The notes under the pieces are model-generated. The model was not told the DNA's origin. It made no database searches and saw only the letters and a list, made by a program, of their open reading frames with translations. 64,000 nucleotides of DNA from Bradyrhizobium sp. CCH5-F6. Lineage in GTDB: Bacteria > Pseudomonadota > Alphaproteobacteria > Rhizobiales > Xanthobacteraceae. A program made the translations under genes and the position numbers. This document shows, piece by piece, positions 47,416 through 55,852 of this stretch. The stretch covers positions 124,001 to 188,000 of the forward strand of contig NZ_LSIC01000094.1 in the NCBI RefSeq assembly GCF_001556045.1, read 5' to 3'. How positions within the stretch are numbered: the first letter of the stretch is position 1; the number at the start of each line of letters is the position of its first letter.

Positions 47416-50400
47416 TCAGTGCCCGGTATGCGCCTGCGCCGGCGGGCCGTAGGCTTCGCCTTCCTTCGCGACCTTCGGCTCCCGATCCCCGCCCAGCACG
47501 CGCTGCACCGAGACGAAGAACACCGGCACCATCAGGAGCGCCAGGATCACCACCGCGATCATGCCGCCCATCACGACGCTGCCCAACGCCTGCTGGCTGG
47601 CGCCGCCGGCACCATGCGCGATCGCCATCGGCAGCACGCCGCAGATGAAGGCGAGACCCGTCATCAGGATCGGGCGGAAGCGCAGGCGGCAGGCCTCGAT
47701 GGTGGCTTCCACCAGCGGCTTGCCTTCCTTGCGCAGATCCTTCGCGAACTCGATGATCAGGATCGCGTCCTTTGCGGCGAGGCCGATGATGGTGATCAGG
47801 CCGACGGTGAAGTAGACGTCGTTGGGCAGGCCGCGCAGCATGGCGGCGACGACCGCGCCGACGATGCCGAGCGGCACGGTGAGCAGCACCGCGAGCGGAA
47901 TGGTCCAGCTTTCATAGAGTGCGGCGAGACACAGGAACACCACGAACACCGAGAGCGCGAGCAGGAACGGCGCCTGCGAGCCCGACAGCTTCTCCTGGAG
48001 CGATTGTCCGGTCCATTCATAGCCGAAGCCGCGCGGCAGTTTGCCCGCAAGCCGCTCCATCTCCGCGATGGCGTCGCCCGAGGTGAAGCCGGGCCTAGCT
48101 TCGCCGGAGATGCGCACCGCCGGATAATAGTTGAAGCCGGCGATCTGCGTCGGGCCGCGTGCCCATTCTATCGTGGCAAAGGATGAGAACGGCACCAGTT
48201 GGCCGCGGCTGTTCTTGACGTTGTAATTGAGGATGTCCTCGGTCCGCATGCGGTCGCGCGCGTCGGCCTGCACCACGACGCGCTGCATGCGGCCGCGGTT
48301 CGGGAAGTCGTTGATGTAGTTCGAGCCGAGATTGGTCGAGATCGTGTTGTTGATGTCCTCGAAGGTGACGCCGAAGGCGCCGGCCTTCTCACGGTCGATC
48401 ATGAGATTGACGACACCAGCCTCGGGCAGGCCTTCGATATAGACCTTCTGCAGCACGGGACTCGCATTGGCCTCCGCAATCAGCTGGTCGGCCGCGCGCA
48501 TCAAGGCCGCATAGCCCTTCTGGCCGCGATCCTGGAGGCGGAACGAGAAGCCGGAGGAGTTGCCGAGATTGTCGATCGGCGGCGGCTGCAGCGCCGAGAT
48601 CTTGGCATCGCGAACCGACGTCCCCAGGTCGCGGTTGACGTCGTTGACGATCGCGGCGGCGGAGTCCTGCGGCCCACGCTCCGACCAGTCCTTCAACGTG
48701 ATGAAGGCCTGCGCGGTGTTCATGCCCTGGCCGGAGAAACTGAAGCCCGTGAGGAAAGTGACGTCTTTGACGCCCGGCCGTGCGGCGAGGTATTTTTCGA
48801 CCTTCTCGATCACGGCCTCGGTGCGGGCGTAGGACGAATCCGACGGCGTCTGCACGTCGGTGGTGACGAAGCCCTGGTCGTCGACGGGCAGGAAGCCGCC
48901 GGGCAGGCTGACGAAGGCCCAGGACAAGCCGACCAGAAGCGCGACATAGACCAGCATCAGGCGTCCAGTGCGCTTCAGCGAAAAACCGACCGTACCCGCG
49001 TAGCGAAATCGCGCGGACTCCAGCATGCGGTTGAACCAGCCGAAGACGAAATTGCTCGAATGACCGTGTCCCTTGGCGACGGGCTTGAGCAGGGTCGCAC
49101 ACAGTGCGGGAGTCAGCGACAGCGCCAGGAAGGCGGAGAAGCCGATCGCGGCGACCATGGTGACGGAGAACTGGCGGTAGATGATGCCGACCGAGCCCGG
49201 GAAGAACGCCATCGGCACGAACACCGCCATCAGCACCAGGGTGATGCCGATGATGGCGCCGGTGATCTGCGACATCGCCTTGCGCGTCGCTTCCTTCGGC
49301 GGCAGCCCTTCCTCGGCCATGATGCGCTCGACGTTCTCGACCACGACGATGGCGTCGTCGACGAGGATGCCCACCGCGAGCACCATGCCGAACATCGAGA
49401 GCATGTTGATGGAATAGCCGGCGAGCAGCAGCACCGTGCAGGCGCCCAGCAGCGCCACCGGCACCACGATGGTCGGAATGATGGTGTAACGGATGTTCTG
49501 GAGGAACAGGAACATCACCACGAACACCAGCACCACGGCCTCGACCAGCGTCATCAGCACCTTCTTGATCGAGGCCTCGACCACGGGCGTGATGTTGTAG
49601 GGAATTTCATAGGTGATGTTGGCCGGGAAGAAGCGCGACAGCTCCTTCATCTTCGCCTCGACCGCGCTCGCGGTCGCCAGCGCATTGCCGGTCGGCGACA
49701 TCAGCACCGACAGACCCGCGGTCGGTTTGCCGTTGAGGCGCGTGTTGAACTGGTAGCTGAGACCGCCGACCTCGATCCGCGCGACATCGCGCAGGCGCAC
49801 GGTCGAGCCGTCGGCGTTGGCGCGCAGGATGATGGCGCCGAATTCATCCGGCGACGAAAGCTGGCCCTTGACCAGCACCAGCGCGGAAGTGCGTTGGCCG
49901 GACGTCGACGGCTCGGCGCCAATGCTGCCGGACGCCACCTGAGCGTTCTGGGCCGCGATGGCCTTGTTGACGTCGTCGGCGGTCAGCCCGTAGCCGACGA
50001 GCTTGGCTGGATCGACCCAGACGCGCAGCGAGCGCTCGGTCGAATACAGCGTGGCGCGGCCGACGCCGGGAATGCGGCGGATCTCGCCCAGCACGTTGCG
50101 GATCATGAAGTCGCCGAGCCCGACCTCGTCGAGAGTGCCGTCGGTCGAGCTCAGCGTGATGATCTGGAGCACGGCGCTGGAGGCCTCCTCGATCAGGATG
50201 CCCTGCTGCATCACCGCACGCGGCAGACGCGCCTCGACGCGCTTGATACGGTTCTGGACCTCCACCGAGGCGTCGTTGGTATCGGTGCCCGGCTGGAAGT
50301 TGGCGATGATCTCGACCTGGCCGAGCGAGTCGCTGGTCGATTCGAAGTTGAGGATGCCGGAGGCGCCATTGAGCTCCTCCTCGATCAGCCGCGTGACGCT

Positions 50401-50577
50401 GTTGTAGAGATTTTCCGGCGAGGCGCCGGGATAGCTGGTCGAGATCGAGATCGAGGGCGGCGCGATGATCGGGTACTGCGCGATCGGCAGCAGCGGCACC
50501 GCGATCGCACCGATCAAGCAGATGAAAAGCGCGACCACCCAGGCGAAGATCGGCCTGTCGATGAAGAAGCTCGGCAT
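47416..50577 (-). CDS. RND multidrug efflux permease (HAE1/AcrB family)
   Basis: A 1053-residue inner-membrane pump of typical RND length, working with a periplasmic adaptor and an outer-membrane channel. N-terminus MPSFFIDRPIFAWVVALFIC is invariant in the family. Two halves of six helices each flank two large periplasmic loops. The proton relay Asp-Asp pair is in AVGILVDDAIVVVENVERIM and the Lys in GLAAKDAILIIEFAKDL. Gene order (adaptor at 50584 first, 6 bases between) indicates one operon on the minus strand. No TolC-like gene or TetR regulator is adjacent. Start ATG 50577. Confidence 0.97.
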   Translation of the reverse strand: MPSFFIDRPIFAWVVALFICLIGAIAVPLLPIAQYPIIAPPSISISTSYPGASPENLYNSVTRLIEEELNGASGILNFESTSDSLGQVEIIANFQPGTDTNDASVEVQNRIKRVEARLPRAVMQQGILIEEASSAVLQIITLSSTDGTLDEVGLGDFMIRNVLGEIRRIPGVGRATLYSTERSLRVWVDPAKLVGYGLTADDVNKAIAAQNAQVASGSIGAEPSTSGQRTSALVLVKGQLSSPDEFGAIILRANADGSTVRLRDVARIEVGGLSYQFNTRLNGKPTAGLSVLMSPTGNALATASAVEAKMKELSRFFPANITYEIPYNITPVVEASIKKVLMTLVEAVVLVFVVMFLFLQNIRYTIIPTIVVPVALLGACTVLLLAGYSINMLSMFGMVLAVGILVDDAIVVVENVERIMAEEGLPPKEATRKAMSQITGAIIGITLVLMAVFVPMAFFPGSVGIIYRQFSVTMVAAIGFSAFLALSLTPALCATLLKPVAKGHGHSSNFVFGWFNRMLESARFRYAGTVGFSLKRTGRLMLVYVALLVGLSWAFVSLPGGFLPVDDQGFVTTDVQTPSDSSYARTEAVIEKVEKYLAARPGVKDVTFLTGFSFSGQGMNTAQAFITLKDWSERGPQDSAAAIVNDVNRDLGTSVRDAKISALQPPPIDNLGNSSGFSFRLQDRGQKGYAALMRAADQLIAEANASPVLQKVYIEGLPEAGVVNLMIDREKAGAFGVTFEDINNTISTNLGSNYINDFPNRGRMQRVVVQADARDRMRTEDILNYNVKNSRGQLVPFSSFATIEWARGPTQIAGFNYYPAVRISGEARPGFTSGDAIAEMERLAGKLPRGFGYEWTGQSLQEKLSGSQAPFLLALSVFVVFLCLAALYESWTIPLAVLLTVPLGIVGAVVAAMLRGLPNDVYFTVGLITIIGLAAKDAILIIEFAKDLRKEGKPLVEATIEACRLRFRPILMTGLAFICGVLPMAIAHGAGGASQQALGSVVMGGMIAVVILALLMVPVFFVSVQRVLGGDREPKVAKEGEAYGPPAQAHTGH

Positions 50578-50583
50578 GGCGCG

Positions 50584-51777
50584 TTACCGCGTGAGCTGCT
50601 GGGCGTGCCGGTTATCCGCGGTGGCATCCGCTTCCGACCAGGATTGCGGCTTGACCTTGTCGCCGGCCGCGAACTTCTGGAACCCTTCGACCACGACCTT
50701 GTCGCCAGCCTTCAGGCCTTCGGTGACGAACCAGAGCCCGTCCTGCACCGACCCGGTGCGCACCGGCTGCACGGCGATGTGGTTGTCGTCCTTGACGACG
50801 AACACCTCGCTGCCGCCACCGCCATTGCGCTGGACCGCCTGCTGCGGCACCGCGATCGCGTCGGAATCGAGACCCTGGTCGATGCGGACCCGGACATACA
50901 TGCCGGGCAGCAGTTCGCGCCTGGGATTGGGGAACTCGCCGCGCAACGTCACCTGCCCGGTGTGGGCGTCGACCTTGGCGTCGGAGAACAGCAGCCTGCC
51001 TTCGAGCGAATAGATGGTGTTGTCGTCGAGCACCAGACGTACCTTGGCGGTATCCGAGGCGATGCGCTCGAGGTCGCCGGTCTCGAAGGAACGGCGGAGC
51101 TGGTTGAGCTCGTTCACCGACTGGGTGAAGTCGGCATAGATCGGATCGAGCTGCTGGATGGTGGCGAGATTGGTCTCGTTCTGCACGGCGAGCGCGCCCT
51201 CGCTGACCAGCGCCGCACCAACCACGCCGTCGATCGGCGCACGCACCGTAGCGTAGTCGAGGTTGAGCTTTGCGCGAGCGAGCTCGGCCTTGCGGCCCTC
51301 GACTTCGGCATGGGCCTGGCGTTCGGCCGCGATCGCCTTCTCGTTCTCGGCTTCCGGGGCAGCGCGATCCTTGGTGAGGGTGGCGATGCGATGCGCCTGC
51401 TGCCTGGCCTGCATCAAGGCCGCTTCGGCCTTGGCAAGCGCGGCCTCGTTGGCCATCACCTCGACCTCGAACGGACGCGGATCGATGCGGTAGAGCGGAT
51501 CGCCCGCCTTCACCTCGCTGCCCTGGCGAAACAGACGCGCGACCACGATGCCGGAGACGCGCGGCCGCACGTCGGAGACGCGCGTCGGTGCGATACGGCC
51601 CGGCAGCTCGCGCACGACGGCGCGTGGCTGCGGCTTGACGACGACGACGCTCACGTCAGGGACGGCCGGTTGGGCCGCGGACACCGCGGAGCTGGATTCG
51701 TCGCAAGCACCAAGCAGCGGCGCAAGGGCCGCGAGCATCAATGCAACGCATGCCGATCGCGCGCGAAGTCCTGACAT
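50584..51777 (-). CDS. RND efflux periplasmic adaptor (AcrA/MexA family lipoprotein)
   Basis: A 397-residue membrane fusion protein. Lipoprotein signal MSGLRARSACVALMLAALAP with lipobox LLGAC at residues 21-25. Lipoyl/biotinyl half-motifs include GIVVARLFRQGSEVKAGDPL; a long coiled-coil hairpin covers about residues 105-165, and DYATVRAPIDGVVGAALVSEG follows, with the typical LxYATVRAPxDG block. It bridges the RND pump and outer-membrane channel. ATG 51777; upstream gap to the methyltransferase gene contains a TCAGGT/ACCTGA dyad that may be an operator. Confidence 0.95.
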   Translation of the reverse strand: MSGLRARSACVALMLAALAPLLGACDESSSAVSAAQPAVPDVSVVVVKPQPRAVVRELPGRIAPTRVSDVRPRVSGIVVARLFRQGSEVKAGDPLYRIDPRPFEVEVMANEAALAKAEAALMQARQQAHRIATLTKDRAAPEAENEKAIAAERQAHAEVEGRKAELARAKLNLDYATVRAPIDGVVGAALVSEGALAVQNETNLATIQQLDPIYADFTQSVNELNQLRRSFETGDLERIASDTAKVRLVLDDNTIYSLEGRLLFSDAKVDAHTGQVTLRGEFPNPRRELLPGMYVRVRIDQGLDSDAIAVPQQAVQRNGGGGSEVFVVKDDNHIAVQPVRTGSVQDGLWFVTEGLKAGDKVVVEGFQKFAAGDKVKPQSWSEADATADNRHAQQLTR

Positions 51778-51940
51778 GAAGTGTGGTGCCCCGATGTTGT
51801 TGATACTGATCGCGTTCCGCCCGGGCCTATTCTAGACCATTCTTCGCGCGGCCGACGGCACTAAAATAGAAGGGACTTGCTGCGACGCAACGCATGTTGC
51901 GGGCGGCTCATTGTCACACGCCATATCTCATTGATTCAAT

Positions 51941-51963
51941 TCAGGTTTCAGAGATTCACCTGA
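51941..51963. promoter_or_regulatory. Candidate operator dyad upstream of efflux pump operon
   Basis: In the 232-base gap between the adaptor gene and the CFA-like gene, TCAGGT (51941-51946) and ACCTGA (51958-51963) form 6-base inverted arms separated by 11 bases. This size suits a TetR- or MarR-family operator for the leftward efflux operon. No regulator gene is adjacent. The remainder of the gap is A/T-richer but unassigned. Confidence 0.3.
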
Positions 51964-52009
51964 TTGTGAGTCTCGTTCCATCGCCGCGTGCTGTGACGGA
52001 ACCTCGCAA

Positions 52010-53029
52010 TCACTCGGCGGCCTTCATCCGATAGTGGCTGACACCCCATTCGGTTCCATCGGCGTAACCGAACAGGCCTGATGTCGCGAGGAAGAACCAG
52101 CGCCAGCGACGCATCCAGAGTGCGGTCTCCTCACCATAGACCCTGCGCAGGGCGGCCTCGATGGCGTCGCGATGCGTGTCGAAATTGGCGAGCCAGTCGT
52201 TCGCGGTGTGCTGGTAGTGCGTGCCGCTCCAGCACCATTCCTTCTCGATGGCGAAGATGTCGTCGAATTGCCTGACGAGGTGGTGACTCGGCATCAAACC
52301 GCCCGTGAAGACGTACTGCGCAATCCAGTCCTCGCGATCGGTCCGGTCGAACAGATGCGAGCCGGAGCGATGGGAGACCAAGTGTATGAACAGCCGCCCC
52401 TCGGGTGCCAGCCATGCGCGCAGGTGCGTCATCAGCTTGCGCCAGTTCATCATGTGCTCGAACGTCTCGACCGAGACGATGCGGTCGAACTGGCCCTCGG
52501 GCGCGAACACGTTCATGTCGGCAGTGACGACGCGCAGGTTGAGGAGCCCGCGCCGCTGCGCCTCGCCCTCGACATGGGCGCGTTGCGCCTGCGAGGCCGA
52601 GACCGCCGTCACCTTCGCGTGCGGAAACTGCCGGGCCATCCGGAGCGACAGCGAGCCCCAGCCGCAGCCGAGCTCGAGAATCGTCTGGCCATCGGCAAGA
52701 CCCGCGTGCTCGACGGTCTGGCGCAGCGCCTCCTCCTCCGCCTCCTGCAAGGTGGTCGCGTCGGTCTTGTAGAAGCAGGAGGAGAATTTGCGGTTGGGGC
52801 CGAGCACTTCGGCGAAGAAGGACGCAGGCACCTCGCGAAGCCCGGCCCCCGAGCCCTCTGCGATCGGGCGCAGCATCATCCGCCCGGCAAAGGCAGCATC
52901 GTCGCCGGCGCCCCGCGCAGACAGGCGCGTCGCCGTGCGGGAGCACAGTCGCTGGATCGCAGCACGGATCACGACGTCCGGCAGCGGCACGCGTTCGGCA
53001 GTCCCGATGATCGCGGAAACGACGCTCAT
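52010..53029 (-). CDS. CFA-synthase-like SAM-dependent methyltransferase
   Basis: A 339-residue class I methyltransferase related to cyclopropane-fatty-acyl-phospholipid synthase and coclaurine N-methyltransferase-like proteins. SAM-binding motif I is ILELGCGWGSLSLRMAR; FSSCFYKTDATTLQEAEEEA and FDRIVSVETFEHMMNWRKLM are family blocks; a C-terminal MRRWRWFFLATSGLFGYADG completes it. The N-terminal 90 residues are shorter than in CFA synthases. It may methylate a lipid or small amine, with substrate unknown. ATG 53029 lies 157 bases from the divergent ExbB-like gene. Confidence 0.85.
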   Translation of the reverse strand: MSVVSAIIGTAERVPLPDVVIRAAIQRLCSRTATRLSARGAGDDAAFAGRMMLRPIAEGSGAGLREVPASFFAEVLGPNRKFSSCFYKTDATTLQEAEEEALRQTVEHAGLADGQTILELGCGWGSLSLRMARQFPHAKVTAVSASQAQRAHVEGEAQRRGLLNLRVVTADMNVFAPEGQFDRIVSVETFEHMMNWRKLMTHLRAWLAPEGRLFIHLVSHRSGSHLFDRTDREDWIAQYVFTGGLMPSHHLVRQFDDIFAIEKEWCWSGTHYQHTANDWLANFDTHRDAIEAALRRVYGEETALWMRRWRWFFLATSGLFGYADGTEWGVSHYRMKAAE

Positions 53030-53186
53030 GCGCCCCCCGAATGGCGAGCTTCTGCAGATACTTGCTTATCAAAGCCCCGCTTCCGGTCCGGGTTCCCCAA
53101 GCTGTCCCCGAAATCGGCTCATCCGGCGCTTTTTTTGGGCGGGCGCTGTGCCATAGTGCGCACCGCAAGCAAAGCTTACGTAACGG

Positions 53187-54212
53187 ATGATACCGCCCAT
53201 GCCGCCTGGCACTTCCCGCTCCACCATGGATATCGAGTACACCAAGCTGTCCTCGCCCAGCGTTTTCCTGGTGCGGATGCTGGTCTTCCTGGTGCTGTGC
53301 ACGCTGGTCGGCGTGGTGCTCTACAAGCAGATCATCCAGGCCTTCTTCGCCAATCCCGGGCTCAACGCCCTGATCGGGGCGGTGCTGTTCATCGGCATCG
53401 TGCTGGCCTTCCGCCAGGTCATCCGGCTCTATCCCGAAGTTTCCTGGGTCAACAATTTCCGCATCGCCGATCCCGGACTGGCACCGGCCCGCCACCCCAA
53501 GCTGTTGGCCCCGATGGCCGCGATCCTCGGCGGCGAGCGCTCCGGCCGCATGACCATCACCCAGACCACCATGCGGCACCTGCTCGATTCGATCGCGACC
53601 CGCCTCGACGAAGCCCGCGACATCTCCCGCTACATGACCGGCCTCCTGGTCTTCCTCGGCCTGCTCGGCACCTTCTGGGGCCTGATCGAGACGGTCGGCT
53701 CGGTCGGCAAGGTGATCGACGGGCTCAAGGTCGGGAGCGATTCCGGCGCGCTGTTCGACACGCTGAAGGAAGGCCTCGCAGCCCCGCTCGGCGGCATGGG
53801 CATCTCGTTCTCCAGCTCGCTGTTCGGCCTTGCCGGCTCGCTGGTCCTCGGCTTCCTGGACCTGCAATCGAGCCAGGCGCAGAACCGCTTCTACACCGAT
53901 CTCGAAGACTGGCTCGCCACCACCGTGCGCGAATATGGCAGCGGCGAAGCGCCCGTTGCGACAGGCGGCGGCGTCGCCAGCGGCGAGCTGCAGGCCGCCT
54001 TCGAGCGGCTGCGCTCCGTGCTGGAGGAAGGCAGCGGCAGCCGCGGCACCACCGCGGCGATGGCGAGCCTTGCCGAAGCCATCCAGGCGCTGGTCTCGCA
54101 CATGCGCACCGAGCAGCAGATGATTCGCGAATGGGCCGACGGCCAGGGCGAGCAGAACCGCGAGATCCGGCGCCTGCTGGAGCGAATCGCCCGTCAGCCG
54201 GAAAAGAGCTAG
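53187..54212 (+). CDS. MotA/TolQ/ExbB family proton-channel protein
   Basis: A 341-residue inner-membrane protein. Hydrophobic helices at about 28-46 and 62-80 precede a cytoplasmic region (NNFRIADPGLAP, ATRLDEARDISRYMTGLLVF). The helix pair ISRYMTGLLVFLGLLGTFWG and PLGGMGISFSSSLFGLAGSL has the MotA/ExbB pore pattern with small residues and TFWGLIET. The C-terminus is helical with ELQAAFERLRSVLEEGSGS and is longer than TolQ/ExbB. It pairs with the OmpA/MotB-domain protein downstream (139-base gap) and likely forms a proton-driven envelope motor. Biological role not established. Confidence 0.85.
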   Translation: MIPPMPPGTSRSTMDIEYTKLSSPSVFLVRMLVFLVLCTLVGVVLYKQIIQAFFANPGLNALIGAVLFIGIVLAFRQVIRLYPEVSWVNNFRIADPGLAPARHPKLLAPMAAILGGERSGRMTITQTTMRHLLDSIATRLDEARDISRYMTGLLVFLGLLGTFWGLIETVGSVGKVIDGLKVGSDSGALFDTLKEGLAAPLGGMGISFSSSLFGLAGSLVLGFLDLQSSQAQNRFYTDLEDWLATTVREYGSGEAPVATGGGVASGELQAAFERLRSVLEEGSGSRGTTAAMASLAEAIQALVSHMRTEQQMIREWADGQGEQNREIRRLLERIARQPEKS

Positions 54213-54281
54213 GCGCTTCGCCTGCTCGACGCGGCGTAGCGCAGCGGTCGCCGCGCCGAGGCAGGTCGCAGGGACGAGGAA

Positions 54282-54335
54282 TGCGTCCCGGCTCTGCGCG
54301 GCAGCGTTGCACGCTGCGGCGCGTCCGGGACACGA
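54282..54335. repeat. Imperfect palindrome between the two motor-like genes
   Basis: ATGCGTCCCGGCTCTGCGCGGCAGCGTTGC is followed by CGCTGCGGCGCGTCCGGGACAC; GTCCCGG pairs with CCGGGAC and GCAGCG with CGCTGC. It is another Bradyrhizobium-type intergenic hairpin, interrupting the pair of genes but probably not terminating all transcription. Confidence 0.55.
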
Positions 54336-54351
54336 GAAAACGGAGACGTAA

Positions 54352-55380
54352 ATGGCTCTTGCCCGCGCCCGCCGCAACGAAGGCGGCCTCAACTACTGGC
54401 CCGGCTTCGTCGACGCGCTGTCGACGCTGGTGCTGTCGATCGTGTTCCTGCTCTCGGTGTTCCTCGTGGTGCAGTTCTTCCTGTCCCAGGAGGTGACCGG
54501 CAAGGACAAGGCGCTGGAGCAGCTCAACGCCAAGATCGCGCAGCTCAACGAGCTCCTGTCGCTGGAAAAGCTCGGCAAGCTCACCCTCGACGACCAGGTC
54601 TCGCAATTGAAGGCGGGCCTCGCCTCGGCGGAGTCCGAGCGCGACCGCATCAAGGGCCTCTATGACGGCTTGGCCGCCGCCGGCAACGACGCGCAGGGCA
54701 AGACGGCCGAGCTCGGCAAGGCGCTGGACTCGGAGAAGGCGGTCTCGGCGCGCGCCCTGGCGCAGATCGAGGTGCTGAACCAGCAGATCAGCGCGCTGCG
54801 CCGGCAATTGGCGGCGCTGGAAGAGGCGCTGGATGCCAGCGAGAAGCGCGACAAGGAATCGCAAAATCGGATTGCCGATCTGGGCTCTCGCCTGAACGTC
54901 GCGCTGGCGCAGCGCGTGCAGGAATTGTCGCGCTACCGCTCCGAATTCTTCGGCCGCCTGCGCGCGATTCTCGGCAACCGGCCCGACATCCGCATCGTCG
55001 GCGACCGCTTCGTGTTCCAGTCCGAAGTGTTCTTCGACACCGGCCAGGCGACGCTGCTGCCCGAGGGCCGCGCCGAGCTCGACACGCTGGCGACCGCGCT
55101 GATCGAGCTCGACAAGAAGATCCCGAGCGAGATCCCCTGGGTGCTGCGCGTCGACGGCCATACCGACGTGCGTCCGGTGAGTGGCGCGAACTTCAAGTCC
55201 AACTGGGACCTGTCGGCAGCGCGTTCGATCTCGGTCGTGCAGTATCTGATCTCGCTCGGCGTGCCCGCCCAGCGCCTTGTCGCGGCCGGCTTCGGCGAAT
55301 TCCAGCCGCTCGATCCCGGCAACACGGAGGAAGCCTACAAGCGCAACCGCCGCATCGAGCTGAAGCTGACGGAGCGGTAG
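54352..55380 (+). CDS. OmpA/MotB-domain peptidoglycan-binding protein
   Basis: A 342-residue protein with a single N-terminal membrane helix (LSTLVLSIVFLLSVFLVVQF, about residues 23-42), preceded by NYWPGFVDAL, a segment resembling the plug/Asp-bearing helix of MotB. A long coiled coil occupies residues 50-195 (ERDRIKGLYDGL, RRQLAALEEALDASEKR). The C-terminal OmpA-like domain includes FDTGQATLLPEGRAELD, VDGHTDVRPV and LSAARSISVVQYLISLGVP, which bind peptidoglycan. Functionally it should act as the stator partner of the upstream ExbB/MotA protein. Its stop overlaps the GTG of the GNAT gene by one base. Confidence 0.88.
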   Translation: MALARARRNEGGLNYWPGFVDALSTLVLSIVFLLSVFLVVQFFLSQEVTGKDKALEQLNAKIAQLNELLSLEKLGKLTLDDQVSQLKAGLASAESERDRIKGLYDGLAAAGNDAQGKTAELGKALDSEKAVSARALAQIEVLNQQISALRRQLAALEEALDASEKRDKESQNRIADLGSRLNVALAQRVQELSRYRSEFFGRLRAILGNRPDIRIVGDRFVFQSEVFFDTGQATLLPEGRAELDTLATALIELDKKIPSEIPWVLRVDGHTDVRPVSGANFKSNWDLSAARSISVVQYLISLGVPAQRLVAAGFGEFQPLDPGNTEEAYKRNRRIELKLTER

Positions 55381-55826
55381 TGAGCGCGCTCCACCTTCGC
55401 CCCTACCACCCCGAGGACGAGGCCGCTGCGATCGAGCTCTGGCATCGCACCTGGCAGCAGGCCTATCCGCAGATCGACTTCGCGGCGCGTCTTGCGTGGT
55501 GGCGCGAGCGCTGGCGCAAGGATCTGGTGCCGAAGGCGTCCATCGTGGTCGCCGAACAGAACGGCGCCCTCACCGGCTTCGTCACGATCGATGGCGACGG
55601 CTATCTCGACCAGCTCGTCGTCGATCCCGCCCATTGGGGCTCGGACGCAGCAAGGTTGCTGGTGGAGGAGGCCAAGCGCCTGTCGCCATCCGGCGTCACG
55701 CTGCTCGTCAACAGGGACAATGCCCGCGCCATCCGCTTCTACGAGCGCAACGGCTTTGCCCATGCCGGCGACGACGTGAACCCCACCTCCGGCCGGCCGG
55801 TGCTGAAGTTGGAATGGAAGCCGTAG
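55380..55826 (+). CDS. GNAT family N-acetyltransferase
   Basis: A 148-residue acyltransferase. The GTG start at 55380 overlaps the last base of the upstream stop (TAGTG). The GNAT fold shows YLDQLVVDPAHWGSDAARLLVEEAK (motif A, with a variant of the R/QxxGxG/A pyrophosphate loop: HWGSDAA) and VNRDNARAIRFYERNGFAHAG (motif B). The second motif with NxxAxxFYxxxGF is clear. The variant CoA loop could affect activity. Coupled with the OmpA-domain gene, but substrate unknown. Confidence 0.88.
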   Translation: MSALHLRPYHPEDEAAAIELWHRTWQQAYPQIDFAARLAWWRERWRKDLVPKASIVVAEQNGALTGFVTIDGDGYLDQLVVDPAHWGSDAARLLVEEAKRLSPSGVTLLVNRDNARAIRFYERNGFAHAGDDVNPTSGRPVLKLEWKP

Positions 55827-55852
55827 GCGTTCGCTCCAGCGTTGACCCGCTC

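Noticed and set aside
48199..51774. A 1191-codon open frame on the plus strand
   Set aside because: It is antisense to the RND permease and adaptor genes, has Arg/Asp/His-rich composition typical of GC-rich antisense frames, and shows no recognisable domain.
53187..54212. tolQ of the Tol-Pal system
   Set aside because: 341 residues with long C-terminal helical region, no tolR/tolA/tolB next to it; ybgC is 31 kb away.
53187..55380. Zorya anti-phage system (ZorA/ZorB)
   Set aside because: A MotA/ExbB-like and an OmpA-domain gene are adjacent, but no ZorC/ZorD/ZorE-type genes are nearby; followed only by a GNAT and an ABC exporter gene. Treated as an envelope motor pair.
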